Assembly (NCBI RefSeq): GCF_000154445.1
Contig: NZ_DS499564.1
DNA: 64,000 bases
From: Intestinibacter bartlettii
Lineage (GTDB): Bacteria > Bacillota > Clostridia > Peptostreptococcales > Peptostreptococcaceae
Reading direction: 5' to 3' (one strand)
Part shown: positions 8,994 to 17,360 of the stretch, piece by piece
How the letters are laid out: each line of letters opens with the position of its first letter
Numbering within the stretch: the stretch's first letter is position 1
Position numbers and translations under genes: made by a program
The notes under the pieces: model-generated
Databases searched by the model: none
What the model was told of the DNA's origin: nothing
The model's input: the letters and a program-made list of their open reading frames with translations, nothing else

Positions 8994-9905
8994 TTAAAAA
9001 TCCATTTTATTTTTATCTGAAATTATATCTAAGTTTCGCTTAATAATTTTTCTCCCCCTCCAGCTAAATGCCCTGTTTTTATATCTTCGTTTAAATTCCT
9101 TATTAGAAATTTCGTCTATTTCTTCTTGATTTATTTTTGTAATTAATTCGTTGTTAAACTCACATATCTTAGTAGTTTGTATATCTTTGTTATGAGGACA
9201 TACATCTTGACATATATCACATCCGAACACTTTGCCATTTTCTTTTAATAATTGTATTTCACTTTCAGATAATTCCTCTTTTTTTTGGGTTATATATGAA
9301 AGACATTTTCTAGGATCAATTTCAAAATTTCCTAAAATAGCATTTCCCGGACAATATTTCACACATTTATTACATTTTAGACAGCTTTTTTCGCTAGGTT
9401 TATCTGGTTCAAACTCATAATTATTAACTACATAGGCTATAAATATATAAGACCCATATTTATCTGTTATGATATTATTATTTATTCCAAAATATCCTAT
9501 TCCACTAAGATATGCTAAGTATCTATCCACTAGTGGACCATTATCAGCAAAAATTTCGTATTTGAAATCTGGTATTTCCTTTTCTATTTCTAAACATATA
9601 TCTGTAAGTATTTGTTTAGTTACAATATGATAGTCCTCTCCATAACAATATTTTGATATATTAGAATCTCTGTATTCTCCAATATAATATGGAAATGCAC
9701 ATACAATTACCGATTTTGCATCATCCATTATTAATCTTGGATTTATTCTTTTATTTATATCTTCTTCTTCCATACCCGTAAGATGTTCTTTTTGTTTTCT
9801 ATCATTTAAAATTTTCTCTAGTTCAAAATATGGCCCAATCGGTGCCACACCCATAATATCTATTTTTTTATTTTCACAAATTTGTTTCAATCTATCTTTA
9901 TGCAT
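8994..9905 (-). CDS. queG: Epoxyqueuosine reductase QueG-like iron-sulfur protein
   Basis: QueG is a cobalamin-dependent enzyme that reduces epoxyqueuosine to queuosine at the wobble position of tRNA. The two ferredoxin-like 4Fe-4S sites are present (CLKCNKCVKYCPG and CDICQDVCPHN), as are the N-terminal IMGVAPIGP and the RLIMDDAKSVIVCAFPYY segment. The open frame extends 26 codons further up, but the ATG at 9905 has AAAGGAT seven bases upstream and begins the family-typical sequence, giving 303 residues. The shorter start leaves 62 bases to the divergent RusA-like gene. The C-terminal HEAT-repeat extension of longer QueG enzymes is missing, so it could be a related reductase. Confidence 0.75.
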   Translation of the reverse strand: MHKDRLKQICENKKIDIMGVAPIGPYFELEKILNDRKQKEHLTGMEEEDINKRINPRLIMDDAKSVIVCAFPYYIGEYRDSNISKYCYGEDYHIVTKQILTDICLEIEKEIPDFKYEIFADNGPLVDRYLAYLSGIGYFGINNNIITDKYGSYIFIAYVVNNYEFEPDKPSEKSCLKCNKCVKYCPGNAILGNFEIDPRKCLSYITQKKEELSESEIQLLKENGKVFGCDICQDVCPHNKDIQTTKICEFNNELITKINQEEIDEISNKEFKRRYKNRAFSWRGRKIIKRNLDIISDKNKMDF

Positions 9906-9967
9906 AAAATATCCTTTCATAAATTCTATTTTAGATTTATAATAACTAAAGGTAAGGGAGTGATAAT

Positions 9968-10372
9968 TTGATAAAACTAACAATCCCAGGACGACCTATT
10001 AGTAAGTCTAATTTTAAACTTCATAATATTCATGGTCAAGCCTGGATGCCAGCAAAAGGAAAACATTCTAAATATTTAGCATACGAAAATATGATTGCAG
10101 GATATATCAATCAACAATATCAAGGTGAACAAATAGAAGAAGATTTAATAACAGTTCTAAAACTTTATTTCCCTGATAAGAGAATGGGGGATTTACACAA
10201 CTATCCAAAAAGTATTTGTGATGGAATTGAGAAAAGTGGAATTATAAAAAATGATAAACAACTTAAACCTGTTTTATTATTTAATTATATAGATAAAGAA
10301 GAACCTAGGGTTGAGATATTCCTTTATCCAGTATCTAAATATGACGTTTCTTATACAATAACTGAAAAGTAA
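9968..10372 (+). CDS. RusA-family crossover junction endodeoxyribonuclease
   Basis: The 134-residue protein matches the RusA Holliday-junction resolvase family: N-terminal IPGRPISK, a central Lys-rich strand, the acidic motif GDLHNYPKSICDGIEKSGII and the following NDKQL. These carry the conserved Asp residues that bind Mg2+ (DxxN-type and final ND). It starts at TTG, supported by AAGGGAG six bases upstream. It is the only plus-strand gene in this area and stands alone, without phage genes beside it, so it is either a domesticated prophage gene or a chromosomal resolvase backing up RuvC-like functions. It ends at the shared terminator 10431-10485. Confidence 0.8.
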   Translation: MIKLTIPGRPISKSNFKLHNIHGQAWMPAKGKHSKYLAYENMIAGYINQQYQGEQIEEDLITVLKLYFPDKRMGDLHNYPKSICDGIEKSGIIKNDKQLKPVLLFNYIDKEEPRVEIFLYPVSKYDVSYTITEK

Positions 10373-10430
10373 ATTTAATTTTAGTAATGAAAATCTTTAA
10401 TGCATCTATATACATTTTATGATTTTCTTT

Positions 10431-10485
10431 ATAAAAATAGAGATTACACTTGTTTATTTTAACAGGTATAATCTCTATTTTTTAT
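10431..10485. terminator. Bidirectional terminator between convergent RusA-like and aldo-keto reductase genes
   Basis: AAAAATAGAGATTA and TAATCTCTATTTTT pair around a further inner stem (TGTT/AACA). A/T tracts on both sides let it stop transcription from either direction, fitting the convergent genes. Confidence 0.85.
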
Positions 10486-10493
10486 TTATATAT

Positions 10494-11498
10494 TTATTTT
10501 TCTAAAGTATTAACTACATTTTTTAGCATTTCTATTATTGGTAATTCATATGGACATTTTGATTCACATGCACCACATTCTACACAGTTGCTTGCTCTTT
10601 GATCCTCACCAAGAGCTTTATATCTATCAATTGCCCAATCTTGTAAACCATATCTAGTGTAATATCCCTCTAATAAGAAGTTTTGAGGAATTATTACCCC
10701 TTGTGGACATGGCAAGCAATATTCACATCTTCTGCAGAAATTAGTCCCTAGTTCTGATTTAATTTTTGTTATTTTAACATTGTCCTCTTCTGTTAATTCA
10801 AAGTTTTCTAAAACAGCAGTATTTTCTTTAACTTGTTCTGGTGTATCCATTCCTGGAATAGCAACATCAATGTATTCTCTTGATAATATATATTTCATAG
10901 CTAATGTTCCATCATCTATAGCCCCACCTGCTAATGGTTTCATAACTATTGTTCCAACACCTTTTTCATGAGCTTTTTTAAATACTTCATCTGCTTGATT
11001 TTCAACTATATTGTATGGAAATTGTATTGTCTCAAATTTTCCACTTTCAACAGCTTTTTCAACAGTTTCTAAACCGTGACTAGTTATACCTATATGTTTT
11101 ATTTTTCCTGCTTCTTTTGCTTCTAATAAAGCTCTATATGCTCTATCTTCCCCAAATATAGTATCATATTCAGCAGGTTTGACATTATGCATTTGATATA
11201 AATCAATATAATCAGTTTGAAGATTTTTTAAACTGATTTCTATATCTTTTTTCATAGATTCATAGTCTCTAGACATTGATTTGGTAGCTATATAGAATTT
11301 TTCTCTTCTCCCTTTTAAAGCATTTCCTAGATACTCCTCACTTATTGTGTATCCTCTAGCAGTATCAATAAAATTAACCCCACATTTCTCTAATTCATCG
11401 ATTACCTTATTAGTATCTTCTTGGCTAATTCTTTGTATTGGAATTCCTCCAAATCCAACCCTTTTTATTTCCATTCCAGTATTCCCAAACTTTCTCAT
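10494..11498 (-). CDS. Aldo/keto reductase with C-terminal double 4Fe-4S domain
   Basis: The 334-residue protein has an N-terminal aldo-keto reductase barrel (FIDTARGYTISEEYLG containing the catalytic Asp/Tyr region, and the TDYIDLYQMHN strand) and a C-terminal ferredoxin-like part with two cysteine clusters, CRRCEYCLPCP and CVECGACESKCP. This Fe-S-fused AKR class is widespread in anaerobes and its substrates are mostly unknown. The start has GGGAGG upstream. It lies just downstream of the ArsR-type regulator, with a terminator between, so coregulation is uncertain. Confidence 0.9.
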   Translation of the reverse strand: MRKFGNTGMEIKRVGFGGIPIQRISQEDTNKVIDELEKCGVNFIDTARGYTISEEYLGNALKGRREKFYIATKSMSRDYESMKKDIEISLKNLQTDYIDLYQMHNVKPAEYDTIFGEDRAYRALLEAKEAGKIKHIGITSHGLETVEKAVESGKFETIQFPYNIVENQADEVFKKAHEKGVGTIVMKPLAGGAIDDGTLAMKYILSREYIDVAIPGMDTPEQVKENTAVLENFELTEEDNVKITKIKSELGTNFCRRCEYCLPCPQGVIIPQNFLLEGYYTRYGLQDWAIDRYKALGEDQRASNCVECGACESKCPYELPIIEMLKNVVNTLEK

Positions 11499-11604
11499 AT
11501 TTAGATTCCTCCCTCTTACACATGATAGTTATATTTAATTATTCTATTTTGCGCTTTAATATAAATAACTATCATTCTAATAACTTAATTATTTCAATAT
11601 TCTA

Positions 11605-11640
11605 TAATCAAAAAAAGTACCAACAGAGTTGATACTTATT
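11605..11640 (-). terminator. Terminator after the ArsR-type regulator
   Basis: A short stem (AAGTA-CAAC/GTTG-TACTT) with a three-base loop and seven T residues on the minus strand overlaps the stop codon of the regulator gene. Confidence 0.7.
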
Positions 11641-12199
11641 TTATACTTTCATCAAGACCTGTAGGTATTGCTACCATCATTAGATCATTTTTCTTTTCTT
11701 CATCATTTTCTTTTCTATTTGCTAAAATTTCCGCTACCTTATCTTTCATTGTTTTTTGTAATTCGGCAATTTCAGAATCTGATAATTTTATATCCCTATA
11801 CTCTAAAACATTTTCTAATTTTAAAGCACCTTTTTCAACTGCAATATAAAAATTCTCTATTGTGTCTTCAAAATCTGATATAGATACCTTGCCATCTTCA
11901 CTTGCAGGATCTAAAGTATAATCAATTATTTTTCTACTCATAACAACATTATTCGCTGTTGGATAGTAATATTTTTCAACTATACCAGATTTAATTTTTT
12001 CTTCTACTAATTCTAGTATACCTACATTATACAATGTTTTAATATGGTAATTTATTTTGGCATGTGGTTCGTCTAACATTTCTGATAATTGCTTAGCTGA
12101 TAAAGGTTCTTTATCAAAAGCATTTAAGATGTCAATTCTTCTTGGGTGTGCAATAGCTTTAACACACTCTAGATCTCGCAATACTAACAAATCCTTCAT
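11636..12199 (-). CDS. ArsR-family winged-helix transcriptional regulator
   Basis: The N-terminal part (about residues 5-75) is a winged helix with the ArsR/helix_turn_helix_20-like pattern AIAHPRRIDIL, LSAKQLSEMLDEPHAKINYHIK and a wing around GIVEKYYYPT. The rest is helical with a Lys/Glu-rich end and probably forms a dimer or sensor part. No metal-binding CxC is present, so a metal sensor is unlikely. The ATG at 12199 has GGGGGTAGG upstream; the TTG at 12214 has none. 187 residues. Its target is unknown; the 400-base upstream gap and the downstream reductase gene are candidates. Confidence 0.8.
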   Translation of the reverse strand: MKDLLVLRDLECVKAIAHPRRIDILNAFDKEPLSAKQLSEMLDEPHAKINYHIKTLYNVGILELVEEKIKSGIVEKYYYPTANNVVMSRKIIDYTLDPASEDGKVSISDFEDTIENFYIAVEKGALKLENVLEYRDIKLSDSEIAELQKTMKDKVAEILANRKENDEEKKNDLMMVAIPTGLDESIK

Positions 12200-12608
12200 T
12201 TTTCCTACCCCCAAAAAAGTACACTTAACTTACTTCTTAATATAAAAATAATTATATAGGAAATACCTATAATTGTCAAAAAAAACTAAATACATATATT
12301 GACTATTCAATTCTATACTATTTTCCTTTTTTAACTACATTTTGTTTATATAATTAAATTTTTTTGAATAATCTAAATATTTTACATTATTATAGTACAT
12401 GATTTATAAGCAAATTTCAACATAAATATAATCTTCAAAAAAAAATATTTTTTCTATATTATATTTATTATACATTCATAATTGTACTTTTGTATACAAA
12501 AATACAATTTTATCCAATTATTTTTTTATAACAACTGAAAATTTTTCAAAAAAAAATTGAAAACCAATTCTTTAACTTAAATTAGTTCTCAATTTATTCA
12601 CATTTTAT
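12200..12608. other. Intergenic region upstream of the ArsR-type regulator
   Basis: This is 409 bases of very AT-rich DNA. I see the terminator of the nucleoside kinase gene at 12549-12596 and probable promoter sequence for the regulator. No coding potential or repeat was recognised. Confidence 0.5.
12549..12596 (-). terminator. Terminator after the nucleoside kinase gene
   Basis: AAATTGAAAAC pairs with GTTCTCAATTT (one mismatch), with an inner AATT/AATT pairing. The minus strand continues into nine T residues. It starts 13 bases beyond the stop at 12609. Confidence 0.7.
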
Positions 12609-14267
12609 TTAATCTACTATTTTACTTCCACCAATAAACTCTCTTATTATAGCTGTAGGTGGTATATCAGATAAATCATCTAATTCTACGAAGTATTGTA
12701 GGAATTTTAGAAGCCTTTTAGCTTCTATATATGCCTCACTATCTTCACCAATATGCTCTAATAGAGGTTTTGCATATGTTTTTAATAAAGCTAATTCATA
12801 TACGCAAGCTGTATTAAACATTACATCAGCTTCTTCTTGATAAGGGAATATATTTTTTTCTTCGCCTCTTCTAACAGAAGGCCATCCCATTATAGTCATT
12901 TCTGCAGTATGACCTCTAAATTGATTATCTCTGACAATTCTTCTTATCAATCTTAAATCTGTAGTTGGAATTCTATTATGATCATCTAAATTTAACTGAG
13001 TTAATGCACTCAAATAAATTTTAAATTTTTCGTCATCTGGTATTGAAGCAGTTAATACAGGGTTTAAACCATGTATTCCTTCAAGTATAATTGGTTGATT
13101 TTTTTCTATTTGAAGAATCTCTCCTGCTTCACTCTTACCAGTTATAAAATTATATCTTGGAAGTTGAACCTTCTTTTCTTCCAGTAAATCCTTTAAATCT
13201 TTGTTGAACCTTTCTAAATTGATAGCATTTATAGATTCATAGTCTAGTTTTCCAAATTCATCTAATGGAGTTTTATCTCTATCAACAAAGTAGTTATCTA
13301 AAGATATAGATACTGGATTTAAATTGTTGACTTTTAGATGAATACATAATCTTGTTGCAAAACTTGTTTTTCCTGATGAAGATGGTGCCGCAATTAAAAT
13401 TATTCTTTTGTTCTCTTGCTTTATTATATCGGCAATTTGTCCTATCTTTTTTTCATGTAACGCTTCGACGATTCTTATTATTTCGCCATATTTTTTTTCT
13501 TCTATTATCTTATTTAAAGATAATACTTTATCTACGCCCATTAAATTAGACCATTCTTCTGCTTCTTTATATATATTCGCTAGTTTTGGCTGTGGCACAA
13601 ACTTTTTAGGAATATGTTTATCATCTTCACTTGCTGCCATTAATATTACGCCGTTTCTATATTTAAACAAATCATAACTTTTTATATATCCAGTTGATGG
13701 CATAAGATATCCATAAAAATGATCTATATAGTTATTACATTTATATATTTTTACAATATCATTCTCTTTATATTTAATTAATTCTGCTTTTTCATCTAGC
13801 CCTATAGATTTGAATATTTCTATAGCTTCTTTTTTAGTATATATATTTTTATTTATATCGTAATCTTTAGCTATAATTTTATCCATCTTATCTTTTATTT
13901 TGGATATATCTTCTTCTGTAATATCTCTACCTAAGTATATTTCACAATACACCCCGTTTGATAATGAATGTTCTATTACCACTCTACTGTCTTTAAATAA
14001 ACATTTACACGCCATAATAAAAACAAGATTTAGCGTTCTTGTATAAACTCTAAGTCCGTCTGGATTTTTTGTGTCCAAAAATTTTATGTCGCTATCTTCT
14101 TTAATATAAGTATTTAATTCTTGTACATCATTATTTACTACTGCCAATGAAATATAACCCGAATAATTGTTTTCAAAATCTTTAGCTATATCAGATAGTC
14201 TGATTCCATCCGTATTATTCTTTAAATCATATGTTTTTTTACAACCGTCTATATTTAAATTAACCAT
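12609..14267 (-). CDS. Uridine kinase-like nucleoside kinase with N-terminal TGS/tRNA-synthetase-like domain
   Basis: The 552-residue protein joins an N-terminal TGS-like and ThrRS/AlaRS second-additional-domain-like region (about residues 1-220) to a C-terminal phosphoribulokinase/uridine kinase fold. The Walker A is APSSSGKTSFA near residue 295, followed by SLDNYFVDRDKTPLDEFG and the nucleoside-binding RDNQFRGHTAEMTI. This arrangement is typical of a conserved Firmicutes/Thermotoga nucleoside kinase family. It probably phosphorylates a ribonucleoside in salvage; the exact nucleoside is unproved. GAGGGGA lies before the ATG. Confidence 0.88.
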   Translation of the reverse strand: MVNLNIDGCKKTYDLKNNTDGIRLSDIAKDFENNYSGYISLAVVNNDVQELNTYIKEDSDIKFLDTKNPDGLRVYTRTLNLVFIMACKCLFKDSRVVIEHSLSNGVYCEIYLGRDITEEDISKIKDKMDKIIAKDYDINKNIYTKKEAIEIFKSIGLDEKAELIKYKENDIVKIYKCNNYIDHFYGYLMPSTGYIKSYDLFKYRNGVILMAASEDDKHIPKKFVPQPKLANIYKEAEEWSNLMGVDKVLSLNKIIEEKKYGEIIRIVEALHEKKIGQIADIIKQENKRIILIAAPSSSGKTSFATRLCIHLKVNNLNPVSISLDNYFVDRDKTPLDEFGKLDYESINAINLERFNKDLKDLLEEKKVQLPRYNFITGKSEAGEILQIEKNQPIILEGIHGLNPVLTASIPDDEKFKIYLSALTQLNLDDHNRIPTTDLRLIRRIVRDNQFRGHTAEMTIMGWPSVRRGEEKNIFPYQEEADVMFNTACVYELALLKTYAKPLLEHIGEDSEAYIEAKRLLKFLQYFVELDDLSDIPPTAIIREFIGGSKIVD

Positions 14268-14398
14268 AGTTGTTCCCCTCTTTATAAGAAAATTTCATTT
14301 AAATATTATATACTTCTCCATTATATTTTCTTACTATTTTATTATTCATTCATTCCTATTTGTGTACCTATATTAATTTTAAAATAAATTAATATTTA

Positions 14399-14959
14399 CT
14401 AATTTATAAAACTTATATCGTTAAAAGGATACAATCTTACAAAAACTTTTCCTTCCACATCACTTACATCTACTAAGCCAACTTTATCATATCTACTATC
14501 TAAGCTAACTTCTCTATTATCACCTAATACAAATAGTTTTCCTTTTGGAACAGTTACTTCCATTTCTCCTTCAGTGTCCATTCCTTCACTTAGATATGGT
14601 TCATTAAGCAATTTGTCATTTACATAAACTTGTCCATTTGTAATTACAACTTTATCGCCTTCAACACCAATTACTCTTTTTACTAAATCTTTATTTGTTC
14701 CATCAGTTGCTTCCAAATCAGATTTAAATACTATAATATCTCCATTTTTAGGTTCTCCCATTCTATAAACCATTCTGTTTATTATTAAATAATCATTTTC
14801 GTGAAGAGTTGGAACCATAGAATCACCTCTTACTAAAGTTGGCTTTATAAATAAAGTTATTACAAATGCCAATATAATAGCTAATCCAAAAACTTTTACC
14901 CATTCAATTATAGTACTTTTGATACTTTTTTCTTGATTCACTTCTTTTTTTCCCATCAT
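14399..14959 (-). CDS. lepB: Type I signal peptidase
   Basis: The 186-residue membrane protease removes signal peptides from secreted proteins. One N-terminal membrane segment (about residues 18-38) is followed by the catalytic box GDSMVPTL with nucleophile Ser47, the general base Lys94 in KRVIG, and the closing GDNREVSLDSR box. Length and layout match the short Gram-positive SipS type. AGGAGAG precedes the ATG. Confidence 0.95.
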   Translation of the reverse strand: MMGKKEVNQEKSIKSTIIEWVKVFGLAIILAFVITLFIKPTLVRGDSMVPTLHENDYLIINRMVYRMGEPKNGDIIVFKSDLEATDGTNKDLVKRVIGVEGDKVVITNGQVYVNDKLLNEPYLSEGMDTEGEMEVTVPKGKLFVLGDNREVSLDSRYDKVGLVDVSDVEGKVFVRLYPFNDISFIN

Positions 14960-15101
14960 ATTCTCTCCTATCTAAATTAATCAAATTCAAATATATATAT
15001 ATTCAATAAAAAGGATATTTCCCCCTTTATTTTAATACCTTAACTTTATAATACTCCTAAAAATTAATTTTGTAATATTTTTTATATCTTATTATATATA
15101 T

Positions 15102-16400
15102 TTAATATTTTATTCTAAGTCCTTTTGGGTAATGATTTTTTAACACTCCATTAGATTCTTTTCCCCATCCAATCGGAATACCTTCTACTGCAACTGCTAC
15201 CCAGCCACGGCTTTCTCCCGTATTAATTACATTTCCTCTTAAATAGTCAAATATTGTTTCATCATTTAATTCTATGTTTTGTACATATTTTATTTGCTCA
15301 GGTTTTAGATAATGTGATAATGCATGTGAAGGCTCAAATCTGTTTTTCTTTAGTACTCCTAAATGTAATCCATATCTTAAAACTTTTAGTTTTTCTACAT
15401 TTGGACATTCATCTGGTACTAAATATAAATTGTCTCCTCTTAACATAAATCTATTATCTAAATTTATATTAAGGAATTTCTTTTCAAAGCTTCTATATTC
15501 CTTAATTTCATTATTTAATTTTTTTAATTTCATTTCTTTAACTCTGCAGTCTTCATCATCTAGTTTTTGAATTTTAGCGACGAAATGACCTTCACCTTTT
15601 ATTTTATGTGGCCATAGTCTTTCCTTTTCTATTAAAACTGCACCTTCATTTTCTGCTATAAATTCTTCTATTACATCTTCATTTTCTTCTCTTGAGAATG
15701 TACAAGTTGAATAAACAAGGATTCCTCCCTTTTTAAGCATTTTATAACCATCTCTTATTATTTCTTTTTGGATTGATTGACATTCTAAAACTTTACTATA
15801 AGTCCAGTCTTGTATTGCAACTGGGTCCTTTCTAAACATACCCTCACCTGAACAAGGAGCATCTATAACTATTTTATCAAAGTATCCTGTAAATGCCTTT
15901 CTTAATCTTGTCGAGTCAGTATTTGTTATTATACAGTTTCTAGCTCCAAATCTCTCAAGATTTTCTCCTAATGCATTTATTCTTATAGGATTTATTTCAT
16001 TTGATACTAAAAGTCCAGTATCATCTAATTGAGATAATATGTATGTTGATTTTCCTCCTGGAGCAGCACACATATCTAATACCCTATCACCCTTTTGTAT
16101 GTCCAATTTTGGAACAACACTCATAGCTGATGGTTCCTGTAAATAATAAACTCCTGCTTCGTGAAGAGGATTTTTACCTGGTTTACAAACTGATTCATCA
16201 TAATAGAATCCTTCATTTGTCCAAGGAATCTGTTCTAAATCAAATAAATTTAATTCTTGGAACTTTTCCTTTGACATCTTCATTGTATTTAATCTAAGAC
16301 CTGTAGTCTTATTTTCATTATAACTATCTATAAATTCTTCATACTCATCTTGTAGTATAACTTTTACATCTTCTAAAAATTTTTCTGGTAAACTAATCAA
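15102..16400 (-). CDS. NOL1/NOP2/Sun (RsmB/RsmF-type) rRNA cytosine-C5 methyltransferase
   Basis: The 432-residue SAM-dependent RNA methyltransferase has the class I core with DMCAAPGGKST for SAM binding, the first catalytic cysteine in DAPCSGEGMFRKD and the second in YSTCTF. The C-terminal part is an RsmF-like PUA/RNA-binding extension (GRGWVAVAVEG-like end). The likely target is a cytosine in 16S rRNA. The start is TTG with AAAGGGA at correct distance. It is 22 bases downstream of the PrsW-like gene and probably cotranscribed. Confidence 0.9.
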   Translation of the reverse strand: MISLPEKFLEDVKVILQDEYEEFIDSYNENKTTGLRLNTMKMSKEKFQELNLFDLEQIPWTNEGFYYDESVCKPGKNPLHEAGVYYLQEPSAMSVVPKLDIQKGDRVLDMCAAPGGKSTYILSQLDDTGLLVSNEINPIRINALGENLERFGARNCIITNTDSTRLRKAFTGYFDKIVIDAPCSGEGMFRKDPVAIQDWTYSKVLECQSIQKEIIRDGYKMLKKGGILVYSTCTFSREENEDVIEEFIAENEGAVLIEKERLWPHKIKGEGHFVAKIQKLDDEDCRVKEMKLKKLNNEIKEYRSFEKKFLNINLDNRFMLRGDNLYLVPDECPNVEKLKVLRYGLHLGVLKKNRFEPSHALSHYLKPEQIKYVQNIELNDETIFDYLRGNVINTGESRGWVAVAVEGIPIGWGKESNGVLKNHYPKGLRIKY

Positions 16401-16422
16401 AATTTTTTCCCTTTCTGTCTAT

Positions 16423-17127
16423 TTATTTTCTTCCATGTTTTAGTCTATCAAAAAATCTCTTTTTTGAATATAACATATATTTATTAAATTTATTTAAATT
16501 AATTGTTGCTAAAATTATAATATATATTATAAAAACTATAATAATCCATTTATACTGTATCATCAATATAAAATCAAAAGTACCATGAAGTAATATAGGT
16601 ATTAAAAAAGCTAGAATTAAGTTCTGTCTTTTTTTAGCTATATTTTTTTCAAATTTATATTTTGAAATATAATATCCCATGGTAATTGCAAACATAATAT
16701 GAGCTGGTATTGATATTATAGCTCTAATAAATGCTACTTGAAATATCATTTTGGAATCATAATTAATATGAATTAAATTTTCGACAGTTGCAAATCCTAG
16801 TGATAAAAAAACAGAATACATTATTCCATCTAGTTTTTCATCATATGAATCTTCTTTTTTTGAAAAAATATAAAGTACTAAACCTTTTAATATTTCTTCC
16901 GTACATCCTGCTATTACAAATGCAGTATATATCAAATTTGTATCATCCTCAAATATATTTCTATCTATCAAAAATTTTTCAATTATTATTGCAAAAAAGC
17001 TAAGAATTATACCTAGAATAAAATATTTTAAAAGTATAGAAATATTTTCCCTGTTATATTTATCTTTATAATAAACCCATAATATAAAGCTAATTATCGG
17101 TAGAAATGTAATTAAAAAAGCCAACAT
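16423..17127 (-). CDS. PrsW-like intramembrane protease
   Basis: The 234-residue polytopic membrane protein (about seven hydrophobic segments) carries the PrsW/glutamic-protease-type motifs EEILKG (residues about 76-81), FATVEN, and HIMFAITMGYY followed by a late HGTFDF. In Bacillus, PrsW starts the destruction of an anti-sigma factor; here a role in envelope-stress signalling is inference. An ECF sigma/anti-sigma pair occurs at 54.8-56.1 kb but nothing ties the two. The AGGAG is about 15 bases from the ATG, so a non-standard start a few codons further up is possible. Confidence 0.8.
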   Translation of the reverse strand: MLAFLITFLPIISFILWVYYKDKYNRENISILLKYFILGIILSFFAIIIEKFLIDRNIFEDDTNLIYTAFVIAGCTEEILKGLVLYIFSKKEDSYDEKLDGIMYSVFLSLGFATVENLIHINYDSKMIFQVAFIRAIISIPAHIMFAITMGYYISKYKFEKNIAKKRQNLILAFLIPILLHGTFDFILMIQYKWIIIVFIIYIIILATINLNKFNKYMLYSKKRFFDRLKHGRK

Positions 17128-17284
17128 ATAAAAATATATTTTCTCCTCTCTTTTATTCTGTTATTGCTCTTATAAAATATCTTTTCACAAAAGACTAGCT
17201 CTATTCATAAAATAAATAATAGAATTATCAATAATTTTTTGCACTTTTTCTCAACAGTTATTATTAAATTGCATATAGTTAATA

Positions 17285-17332
17285 ATAATATAATTTTAGT
17301 ATGTAACTTGGTAGGTACTAAAATTATATTAT
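17285..17332 (+). repeat. 17-bp perfect inverted repeat upstream of sleC
   Basis: Arms 17285-17301 and 17316-17332 are perfectly complementary (core TAATTTTAGTA/TACTAAAATTA) around a 14-base loop. It ends 28 bases before the sleC ATG and has no T-run, so it is not a terminator for plus-strand transcription. It may be an operator or a 5' mRNA stability/translation hairpin. A TGCATA at 17270-17275 resembles a forespore sigma-G -35 element, but a matching -10 is not clear. Confidence 0.6.
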
Positions 17333-17360
17333 GTGTTATAAAAGAAAAGAAGGTGATTAA

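Noticed and set aside
8994..9983. Longer start for the QueG-like protein at 9983
   Set aside because: The extra 26 residues lack a ribosome site, run into the divergent RusA-like start region and are not family-like.
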